From assembly GCA_927911695.1 (NCBI GenBank), contig CAKMQO010000045.1, positions 1-11,252 of the forward strand: a stretch of DNA of 11,252 nucleotides. The letters are read 5' to 3'. The stretch comes from an uncultured Gemella sp. GTDB taxonomy: Bacteria > Bacillota > Bacilli > Staphylococcales > Gemellaceae. The notes under the pieces were generated by a model that did not search any database, had not been told where the DNA came from, and saw only the letters and a program-made list of their open reading frames with translations. The position numbers were made by a program, and so were the translations under genes. Position 1 is the stretch's first letter; the number at the start of each line of letters is the position of its first letter. Below, piece after piece: positions 1 through 5,616 of the stretch.

Positions 1-888
1 TGAAATAGCAATTACTGAATAGATTGCAATAAGAGTCTTTTCATGTCCTATTTTATCTGAAACAATACCCCATACAACACGTCCAAAGGTATTTGAAAGA
101 GCGTAAACACTAACAAAAGTTGCAGCAACTGAAGCAGTTAGTCCGAACATGGTTTGGCTTATTACTGATGCGTTTGATGCTACCATAAGTCCAGAGAATG
201 ATCCAATAGCAAACATTGAAATAATAAAGTAAATGATAAACTCATTAACATTTGTTTCCAATTTTTTATTAGCAGCCTCTTGTTTAATTTCTGCAATAGG
301 TTGAATCCAACCTTCAGGTTGATAATTCGCTGGGGCAACTTTTATGAAGAATAGAGCTATTATAATAATTACTAAGTATGCACTACCTAAGTAGATAAAT
401 GCATTATGAACTCCATAATTAGCTATTAGATTATGAGCGATTGGAGCAGCGATAACACTAGCACCACCCATTGCTCCTGTAATTAAACCAGCAGCTAAGC
501 CTCTCTTGTCTGGAAAGAACCTAAGAGCATTACTTATAATTCCAGAATAAGCAAATGCTTGCCCAACCCCAGATAAGACACCATAGCTAAAATATAACAT
601 CCCTTTTGTAGTGGCAAATCCTGTAAGTATAAATCCAACAGCAAATAAGATTCCCCCTAAAATAATAGAGATGTTTGCTTTTCCTTTATCGGTAATAAAT
701 CCTCCAAGAATGGTAGGGATTGGAGCAATAGCTGCGTTAATAGTAAATGCTAGCATAACATCTGGCATACTCCATCCTTTTGAAACACTTAGAGGTTTTG
801 CGAAAACACTAAATGAATATAGTGAACCTGCACATAGTAAAATTGCCATTGAGGCGAATAAGACGGTCCATCTTGTATTTTTGGTCAT
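1..888 (-). CDS. OFA-family MFS transporter (oxalate/formate- or lactate-type anion carrier), C-terminus outside window
   Basis: This is a major facilitator superfamily membrane transporter of the oxalate:formate antiporter (OFA) type, which moves small carboxylates such as oxalate, formate or lactate across the cytoplasmic membrane. The open frame runs 296 codons without a stop from ATG at 888-886 to the left edge, where it is cut. Full-length members have about 400 residues and 12 membrane helices. Visible features are a first hydrophobic helix at about 8-30, the MFS loop 2-3 motif (GGFITDKGK, 62-70), FFPDKRGLAAGL at 124-135 (a typical OFA sequence after helix 4), a polar central loop at about 184-215, and a second-half loop motif GRVVWGIVSDKIG at 269-281. 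The start is supported by an AAGGATGA ribosome binding site just upstream. It is transcribed divergently from uppS, and a hairpin with a T tract lies in its leader. The family call is firm; the substrate cannot be read from the sequence. Confidence 0.9.
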   Translation of the reverse strand, partial: MTKNTRWTVLFASMAILLCAGSLYSFSVFAKPLSVSKGWSMPDVMLAFTINAAIAPIPTILGGFITDKGKANISIILGGILFAVGFILTGFATTKGMLYFSYGVLSGVGQAFAYSGIISNALRFFPDKRGLAAGLITGAMGGASVIAAPIAHNLIANYGVHNAFIYLGSAYLVIIIIALFFIKVAPANYQPEGWIQPIAEIKQEAANKKLETNVNEFIIYFIISMFAIGSFSGLMVASNASVISQTMFGLTASVAATFVSVYALSNTFGRVVWGIVSDKIGHEKTLIAIYSVIAIS

Positions 889-917
889 TTAATCATCCTT
901 CAATATATATTAGTATG

Positions 918-945
918 ATATTAAAAAAAATAATATTAAAAAAAA
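918..945. repeat. 13-bp direct repeat, ATATTAAAAAAAA twice
   Basis: ATATTAAAAAAAA occurs at 918-930 and again at 933-945, 15 bp apart start to start. On the minus strand this gives two TTTTTTTTAATAT units, the first directly after the leader hairpin at 946-966. It may simply be low-complexity DNA or the doubled T tract of a terminator. The A-tracts are about 1.5 helical turns apart, so they would lie on opposite faces of the helix rather than reinforce a phased bend. Confidence 0.6.
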
Positions 946-966
946 CGGCTAAGCTAAAGCTAGTCG
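938..966 (-). terminator. Hairpin plus T8 tract in the leader of the MFS gene (terminator or attenuator)
   Basis: Read on the minus strand, the two arms CGACTAGCT (966-958) and AGCTTAGCCG (955-946) can pair as a stem of about nine pairs, with one bulged base, one G-T pair and a very tight TT loop that may open by a base pair. A run of eight T follows (945-938), which is the shape of an intrinsic terminator. No gene ends here on the minus strand: uppS lies on the other strand, and the transporter starts 50 nt further downstream. It would therefore act either as an attenuator in the transporter leader or as a stop for spurious transcription from the uppS side. Nothing comparable reads on the plus strand. 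The structure is visible; the role is inferred. Confidence 0.5.
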
Positions 967-982
967 AATTATTTTAGAAATA

Positions 983-1016
983 TTATGATAACAGTATATA
1001 AATATTCTTATGATAA
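983..1016. repeat. Two copies of a 9-bp palindrome, TTATGATAA
   Basis: TTATGATAA occurs at 983-991 and 1008-1016, 25 bp apart start to start. Each copy is a perfect TTAT-N-ATAA palindrome. Paired palindromes between divergent genes can be operators, but the words are short and AT-only apart from one G, so chance is a serious alternative in DNA this AT-rich. Confidence 0.3.
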
Positions 1017-1221
1017 AAATATTTATTTTCATTTTCAATATCATGTTTAATGTGTATATTTTAGCATGAATATTAAATGAAAGCAACCCAAAATACTTCA
1101 TATAAAAGAGAAAAATTAATTCTACAAATATTATGTGAAATATATTTTATTTGGTTTGATTATAATATATTTATTCTGTGAAAATTAATAGATATGGTCA
1201 TTAATAAAAATTATTAAAAGT

Positions 1222-1250
1222 TTGTTGCATTAAGCCTTTTATGATATAAT
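1222..1250 (+). promoter_or_regulatory. Promoter of the uppS-cdsA-rseP operon
   Basis: A consensus -10 box TATAAT (1245-1250) is preceded by TG one base upstream (1242-1243), making an extended -10 element of the kind used by the vegetative sigma factor. A weak -35 TTGTTG (1222-1227) lies at the ideal 17-bp spacing. Transcription would start near 1257, leaving a very short leader before the ribosome binding site at 1264-1270. The match is seen directly; activity is inferred. Confidence 0.75.
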
Positions 1251-1263
1251 GAAGTGTGTTACA

Positions 1264-1270
1264 TAGGAGG
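1264..1270 (+). promoter_or_regulatory. Strong ribosome binding site that decides the uppS start
   Basis: TAGGAGG lies four bases before the ATG at 1275. The alternative GTG start at 1304 has no purine-rich Shine-Dalgarno sequence in front of it. This places the natural start at 1275, although the frame from that ATG stops after nine codons as written. Confidence 0.75.
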
Positions 1271-1274
1271 AATT

Positions 1275-2038
1275 ATGTTTAAATTTTTAGAAAAAATGAA
1301 TTAGTGGAAAAAAATGACAAACAAGAGTTGAAAAAAATTCCGACACACGTTGCTATTATAATGGATGGTAATGGACGTTGGGCTAAAAAGAGAAATATGC
1401 CTAGAATTAAAGGACACTATGAAGGGATGCAAACTGTAAAAAAAATAACAAAATATGCATCTAAACTAGGTGTAGAGTATCTAACATTATATGCTTTTTC
1501 TACAGAAAACTGGGCAAGACCTAAAGAAGAAGTTAGTTATTTAATGGATCTTCCTGAAAAGATGTTCAGTAGTTTTATGCCAGAACTTATGGAAAATAAC
1601 GTAAAAGTTGAAGTTATTGGTGTTGTAGAAAAACTTCCTGAAAATACTAGGAAGGCTGTAAATGATGCAATAGAGCAGACAAAAAATAATACTGGATTAA
1701 AATTAATCTTTGCATTAAATTATGGTTCTAAAGATGAGATGTTAAGAGCAATTAAACAAATTACTAAAGACGTACAAGATAATAAATACAGTATAGATGA
1801 AATTTCTGAAGAGCATGTAAGTCAAAATCTATTTACGTCTAATACTCCAGATCCTGATCTATTAATAAGAACTTCAGGAGAACAAAGAATTTCGAACTTT
1901 TTACTTTGGCAAATTGCTTACAGTGAATTCTTGTTTACTAAAGTGGCATGGCCAGACTTTACTGAAGAAGAATTTTACAAGGCATTATTAGAATATCAAA
2001 GTAGAGATAGAAGGTTTGGAGGTTTAAATGAAGACTAG
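1275..2038 (+). CDS. uppS: Isoprenyl transferase (undecaprenyl diphosphate synthase), frameshifted after codon 7 as written
   Basis: UppS condenses eight isopentenyl diphosphates onto farnesyl diphosphate to make C55 undecaprenyl diphosphate, precursor of the lipid carrier for peptidoglycan and teichoic acids. It is a cytosolic, membrane-associated cis-prenyltransferase. Counting from the GTG at 1304 (244 residues), the catalytic Asp lies in IIMDGNGRWAKKR (18-30), FSTENWARP follows at 65-73, and the isopentenyl-diphosphate site RTSGEQRISNF lies near the C-terminus. The strong ribosome binding site points to ATG 1275, whose frame reads MFKFLEKMN and stops at 1302-1304, overlapping the GTG (TAGTG). 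One extra A in the A6 run 1291-1296 would join both parts as MFKFLEKNELVEKND, giving about 254 residues with an MFK start like staphylococcal UppS. So either a base is missing here, or a nine-codon leader is translationally coupled to a GTG-started UppS. cdsA overlaps its 3' end by 11 nt. Confidence 0.95.
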
Positions 2039-2805
2039 GGTAATAACGGCCATAGTGGCATTAATTGTTTTCCTACCATTACTATTTTTAGGTGGAGACT
2101 ATTTTAAATTTACAACATTCGCACTAGGTGTGATGGCTATGTATGAAATAGTAAGAATGACTTTTAAAGAAATAAACATAGTAGTTTTAGGGTTATCTTC
2201 CTTAGTAGGTGCACTACTATTTTTAAATGAAGAAATTTCACAGTTACAACTTTACGGATTACTTTTTTTAATTTTAGTTGGTATGTTAGCGACTGTAGTT
2301 GCAACAGGTCATGAAATTAAATTAGTTGAAAATTGGTTCGATTATATTTGTAACTGCCTATATTTTCATAGGATTTTATTGTTTGTTTATGATAAGAAAC
2401 TTGAGCTTATCTCATGTAGCTTATTTATTGCTTACAATTTGGTTTACTGATAGTTTTGCCTATTTTGGAGGAATGAAGTTTGGGAAAAATAAACTTTCAC
2501 CGAAAATAAGTCCTAACAAATCAATTGAAGGTTCAGTAATAGGTAGTCTATCATCAATAGTAATAGCATTATTATTTTTCTATACAACTAATATATTTTC
2601 TAATCTTATTAGTTGCGATTGCTATTACATTGATATGTTAGTGCCGTTGGTCAATTTTGGTGATTTAATTGAATCAGCATATAAGAGAGAATATCAAGTA
2701 AAAGATAGTAGTAATTTATTACCAGGGCATGGTGGTATTTTCGACAGATTTGATTCTGTTATTCTATCAGCACCATGTCTAATAATATTACTAAGTTTAT
2801 TTTAA
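2028..2805 (+). CDS. cdsA: Phosphatidate cytidylyltransferase (CDP-diglyceride synthase), four single-base insertions as written
   Basis: CdsA is a polytopic membrane enzyme making CDP-diacylglycerol from CTP and phosphatidic acid, the branch point to phosphatidylglycerol and cardiolipin. The start at 2028 has GGAGG at 2018-2022, inside uppS. Frame one gives hydrophobic N-terminal helices to about codon 100; the other frame, from about 2326, carries FGKNKLSPKISPNKSIEGS and the C-terminal signature (ESAYKREYQVKDSSNLLPGHGG, then DRFD). The frames join if one A is removed from 2329-2332. A second disturbed patch lies at 2606-2658: removing one base near 2606-2609, one T at 2638-2639 and one T in 2655-2658 changes an atypical polar stretch into the helix LVAIAITLIC followed by SAVGQFGDL, the expected family motif. 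Corrected length is about 257 residues, normal for CdsA. The gene is normally essential, so sequence error is favoured over decay. Confidence 0.93.
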
Positions 2806-2825
2806 AATATAGAGAGGGGTATTAG

Positions 2826-4118
2826 ATGCAAGGGATTATAGCATTTATATTAATATTTTTTGTAGTAGTAACTATTCACGAATTTGGACATTTTATTGCT
2901 GCGAAAAGAGCAGGGATTTTATGTCAGGAATTCGCAATTGGAATGGGACCTAAAATATTTCATAAAAAAATAGGAGAGACTAACTTTACAATAAGACTTC
3001 TTCCAGTCGGCGGATATGTTAAGATGCCAGATAATGTTTTTGATTTTAATAATGACATGTCGGTATATGACCTAAAAAAAGGAATGAAAGTTAGTTTAAA
3101 ACTAGATGAAAACGATAAGGTTGAAAAAATAGTTTTAGATAAAAGCAATGATATGGATCTACTTCCACTAGAGCTTAAAAAGTTTGATCTTACTGAGAAA
3201 CTTTTTGTGAAAGGTTTTGTTGGTGATAAAATAGAACGCTATGAAGTAAGAAAAGATGCTTGTGTTGTCTTTGGAGGAATGGAGGAGCAAATAGCACCAA
3301 TAGAAAGAATGTTTTCTTCACACTCATGGGGGCAAAAATTCTGGACATTATTTGCAGGACCATTAATGAACTTTATATTAGCTTTAGCAATTTTCTTAGG
3401 CATTTCAATTTATAGTGGAGTACCATCTAATACAACGCGTTTAGGTGAACTAGCTTCTAACTATCCAGCTTATTCAGCAGGATTAAAACAAGGTGACATA
3501 GTTGAGCAAGTAAATGGTAAGAGCGTTACTACATGGAAAGAAATGACAAAAGAAATCGTAGGTTCTAATGGTTCTGAGCTTACATTAAAAGTGTCACGTG
3601 ATGGTTCACAACAAGAAATTAAAGTTACACCAAAAGAAGAAGTTACCGTGGAAAAGGGTAAAGAAGTTAAAACATATAAACTAGGAATAAACCAAGCTTA
3701 TGAGAAAGACTTAGCTGGTTCAATTAAGAGTGGGTTTGAACAAACTCTATTCTACGGAACAGGGATTTTCATGGGAATTATTAATCTGTTTGCTTCATTA
3801 TTTACTGGTGGATTTAGTTTGAATCAACTTGGAGGACCTGTAGCGATTTATGAAATGTCTTCTGCAGCTGCACAGAGTGGTTTAATTACAACATTAAAAT
3901 GGACAGGAATTTTAAGTGTTAACTTAGGTCTTATGAACCTAATTCCTATTCCAGTTCTTGATGGAGGACGTATCATATTCGTAATTTATGAAGCAATCTT
4001 CAAAAAGCCAATTAATAAAAAAGCTCAATACTACTTAACTGTTGCATTCGGATTATTAATGGTTGCGTTAATGTTAGCAGTGACATGGAATGATATTCAA
4101 AGATTATTTGGAAAATAG
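2826..4118 (+). CDS. rseP: RIP metalloprotease RseP (site-2 protease, M50 family)
   Basis: RseP is a zinc-dependent intramembrane protease that cleaves transmembrane segments, for example of anti-sigma factors after site-1 cleavage, lipoprotein signal peptide remnants and peptide pheromone precursors. The sequence is intact: 430 residues, the usual length in Bacilli. It shows a first membrane helix with the zinc-binding, catalytic HEFGH (18-22), LLPVGGYVKM (58-67), a cytoplasmic insert at about 68-165, a second helix beginning with FAGPLMNF (176-183), a PDZ domain at about 203-268 (AGLKQGDIVEQVNG), and the C-terminal helix pair with MNLIPIPVLDGGR (370-382), whose Asp379 is the third zinc ligand. 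The ATG at 2826 follows AGAGAGGGG (2811-2819) and lies 20 nt after the cdsA stop, so it is the third gene of the operon. Transcription stops at the hairpin right after it. In Staphylococcus proS and polC follow; here they do not. Confidence 0.97.
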   Translation: MQGIIAFILIFFVVVTIHEFGHFIAAKRAGILCQEFAIGMGPKIFHKKIGETNFTIRLLPVGGYVKMPDNVFDFNNDMSVYDLKKGMKVSLKLDENDKVEKIVLDKSNDMDLLPLELKKFDLTEKLFVKGFVGDKIERYEVRKDACVVFGGMEEQIAPIERMFSSHSWGQKFWTLFAGPLMNFILALAIFLGISIYSGVPSNTTRLGELASNYPAYSAGLKQGDIVEQVNGKSVTTWKEMTKEIVGSNGSELTLKVSRDGSQQEIKVTPKEEVTVEKGKEVKTYKLGINQAYEKDLAGSIKSGFEQTLFYGTGIFMGIINLFASLFTGGFSLNQLGGPVAIYEMSSAAAQSGLITTLKWTGILSVNLGLMNLIPIPVLDGGRIIFVIYEAIFKKPINKKAQYYLTVAFGLLMVALMLAVTWNDIQRLFGK

Positions 4119-4127
4119 ATAATATTT

Positions 4128-4161
4128 ATAACGAGAAGTTGATTTTACTTCTCGTTATTTT
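4128..4161 (+). terminator. Intrinsic terminator of the uppS-cdsA-rseP operon
   Basis: A perfect 12-bp stem, ATAACGAGAAGT (4128-4139) with ACTTCTCGTTAT (4147-4158), has a 7-nt loop and is followed by a T-rich stretch. It begins 10 nt after the rseP stop codon, so it ends the operon. The mirror-image A tract for efficient termination on the other strand is weak, and no minus-strand gene points at it. Confidence 0.9.
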
Positions 4162-4262
4162 TCTATATTTTTACAAGAATAGTTAATTTTAATGAGAAGT
4201 TTTTTATATTCTTTTAGAAGTATAGATTAAGGATATTACTATTAATTTTAATAAATATAAGA

Positions 4263-4348
4263 TATAATATTAGTGGGTATTTTATACCTATTAAACTATT
4301 TGTACAAAGTAATAATAAGGAGCCTTGCAGAAATGCATGGCTCTTTTT
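4263..4348 (+). ncRNA. Candidate small RNA with its own -10 box and terminator
   Basis: A consensus TATAAT (4263-4268) sits in the word AAGATATAATAT, which recurs in the sbcD promoter at 4433-4444. Transcription from it would start near 4275. The transcript would open with a small hairpin (GGTAT 4276-4280, TTT loop, ATACC 4284-4288) and end at the terminator hairpin at 4320-4348, a length of about 75 nt. There is no open reading frame of useful size with a ribosome binding site. The -35 region is not recognisable and I do not match it to any known RNA family, so this is a hypothesis. The terminator could instead back up the rseP terminator. Confidence 0.35.
4320..4348 (+). terminator. Second intrinsic terminator between rseP and sbcD
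   Basis: GAGCC (4320-4324) pairs with GGCTC (4339-4343), and the inner TGCA (4326-4329) with TGCA (4334-4337). A single T-T mismatch separates the two helices, a GAAA tetraloop closes the hairpin, and five T follow (4344-4348). This is a well-formed factor-independent terminator. It lies 160 nt beyond the first one with no recognisable gene in between. Confidence 0.8.
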
Positions 4349-4420
4349 AAGGATTTATAGTTATGAAAAAAGAAAATTAAAAATATTGTAATTAAGATTT
4401 TAGGTGAGCAACCTATTATT

Positions 4421-4447
4421 TTGGATTGTTTTAAGATATAATATAAT
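4421..4447 (+). promoter_or_regulatory. Probable promoter of the sbcD-sbcC-addB operon
   Basis: Two overlapping consensus -10 boxes, TATAAT at 4437-4442 and 4442-4447, lie 30 to 40 nt before the sbcD start. The best -35 is TTGGAT (4421-4426), 15 bp from the second box, so the -35 is weak and the spacing short. A small inverted repeat TAGGT-GAGCA-ACCTA (4401-4415) lies just upstream and could be an operator, but it is only five base pairs. No SOS box (CGAAC-N4-GTTCG type) is visible. Confidence 0.55.
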
Positions 4448-4476
4448 AGAGATAATTTATAGAAAAAGGTGATAAT

Positions 4477-5616
4477 ATGGTCAAATTTTTACATACTGCT
4501 GATTGGCATATTGGAAGAAAATTACAAGGAAAAGATTTATTAGAAGATCAGCAAATTGTATTAGATAATCTAATAACTGAAATGAAGAAAATCAATCCTG
4601 ATTTTTTAATTATTGCAGGAGATTTATATGATAGAAGTGTTCCCAGTAAAGAAGCGACTAAACTTCTACAAGAACTTTTAGTTAAAATTAATATAGAGTG
4701 TAATGTACCCATTTTTGCCATTAGTGGAAATCATGACAGTAGAGAAAGATTATCGATTGGTGAAGCTTGGTTTAGCAAACATAAATTTTATCTTCACACA
4801 AGATTAGAGCAAGCTTTTGATAGAATTTCTTATGAAGATGCTGATATATATTTATTACCATATTTTGAACCTTTTGAAGCGAGAGAATATTTTGAAGATA
4901 CTACATTAACAACACATAATGCAGCTACTAAAAGAGTAATTGATGAAATTTATAAAAATTTGGATACTAATAAGACTAATATTTTAGTAGCTCATACTTT
5001 TGTTTCTGGTGGATTAGAGACCGATTCTGAAAGAGAAATATCTGTAGGTACTGTTGAAAATGTAGCTGTGGAAGTCTTTGATAAGTTTGATTATGTAGCT
5101 CTAGGTCATCTTCATAATCCGAATGCAATAAAAGAGGAACGTTTGAAATATAGTGGAAGTCCAATGGCGTATTCATTCTCTGAAGCTTCTCAAACCAAAG
5201 GTATAAGGCTTATAGAGGTAACAAAAGAAAGTTATAGTGAAGATTTTATTCCATTAAAACAAAAAAGGAAGCTACATAATATTAGTACATCTTATGTAGA
5301 AGTTTTAACGAAGGAATTTCAACAAAATTATGATTGTAAAAATGATTATTTTAGTATGGAACTGAGTGGTTTAGAGGGAATTACTGATCCGTTACCTAGA
5401 ATTAAAGAATATTATCCTAATACTCTTATACTAAAGCAAAAAAGAAATACTAGTACCGATAATGAAGTGAAATTGGATAGAGAAATGCTAACTAAGAGTC
5501 CTTTGCAGTTAATAGAGGGGTTCTATAATGAACAAACTGGTAGTGAATTAACTGAAGGTCAAAAACAAGTACTGGTAAATATTATAGATAAGGTGAATCA
5601 AGATGAAACCAATTAG
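4477..5616 (+). CDS. sbcD: Exonuclease subunit SbcD (Mre11 homologue)
   Basis: SbcD is the manganese-dependent nuclease of the SbcCD complex, which opens DNA hairpins, trims protein-blocked ends and processes double-strand breaks. The 379-residue protein is intact and of normal family length. The phosphoesterase motifs appear in order: DWH (9-11), GDLYDR (48-53), GNHDSRER (84-91) with the catalytic His86, AHTFVSGG (172-179) and GHLHNP (210-215), which supply the metal ligands. A capping and SbcC-binding region fills the C-terminal half. The ATG at 4477 has the ribosome binding site AAAGGTGAT four to six bases upstream. It is the first gene of the operon and overlaps sbcC by 14 nt, which fits translational coupling and equal subunit supply. 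Confidence 0.97.
   Translation: MVKFLHTADWHIGRKLQGKDLLEDQQIVLDNLITEMKKINPDFLIIAGDLYDRSVPSKEATKLLQELLVKINIECNVPIFAISGNHDSRERLSIGEAWFSKHKFYLHTRLEQAFDRISYEDADIYLLPYFEPFEAREYFEDTTLTTHNAATKRVIDEIYKNLDTNKTNILVAHTFVSGGLETDSEREISVGTVENVAVEVFDKFDYVALGHLHNPNAIKEERLKYSGSPMAYSFSEASQTKGIRLIEVTKESYSEDFIPLKQKRKLHNISTSYVEVLTKEFQQNYDCKNDYFSMELSGLEGITDPLPRIKEYYPNTLILKQKRNTSTDNEVKLDREMLTKSPLQLIEGFYNEQTGSELTEGQKQVLVNIIDKVNQDETN

Noticed and set aside
611..892. Plus-strand open frame of 93 codons
   Set aside because: It lies antisense inside the N-terminal half of the MFS transporter, which has a clear family sequence, a good ribosome binding site and 296 open codons. The plus-strand translation resembles nothing I know.
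1077..1092. Possible catabolite repression (cre) site, TGAAAGCAACCCA
   Set aside because: It lacks the central CG of the cre consensus and has several other mismatches.
889..1274. Small protein gene or RNA gene in the divergent intergenic region
   Set aside because: Apart from the listed promoter, hairpin and short repeats I see only low-complexity AT-rich DNA and no open frame with a ribosome binding site other than the uppS start.
2960..3148. Minus-strand open frame of 62 codons
   Set aside because: Antisense to intact rseP, with no ribosome binding site or family features.
4190..4222. Repeat of the terminator arm (GAGAAGT) after the rseP terminator
   Set aside because: Only a short partial copy without a matching second arm; consistent with chance in AT-rich DNA.
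4976..5176. Minus-strand open frame of 66 codons
   Set aside because: Antisense to the conserved AHTF-to-GHLH region of sbcD; a shadow of that gene.
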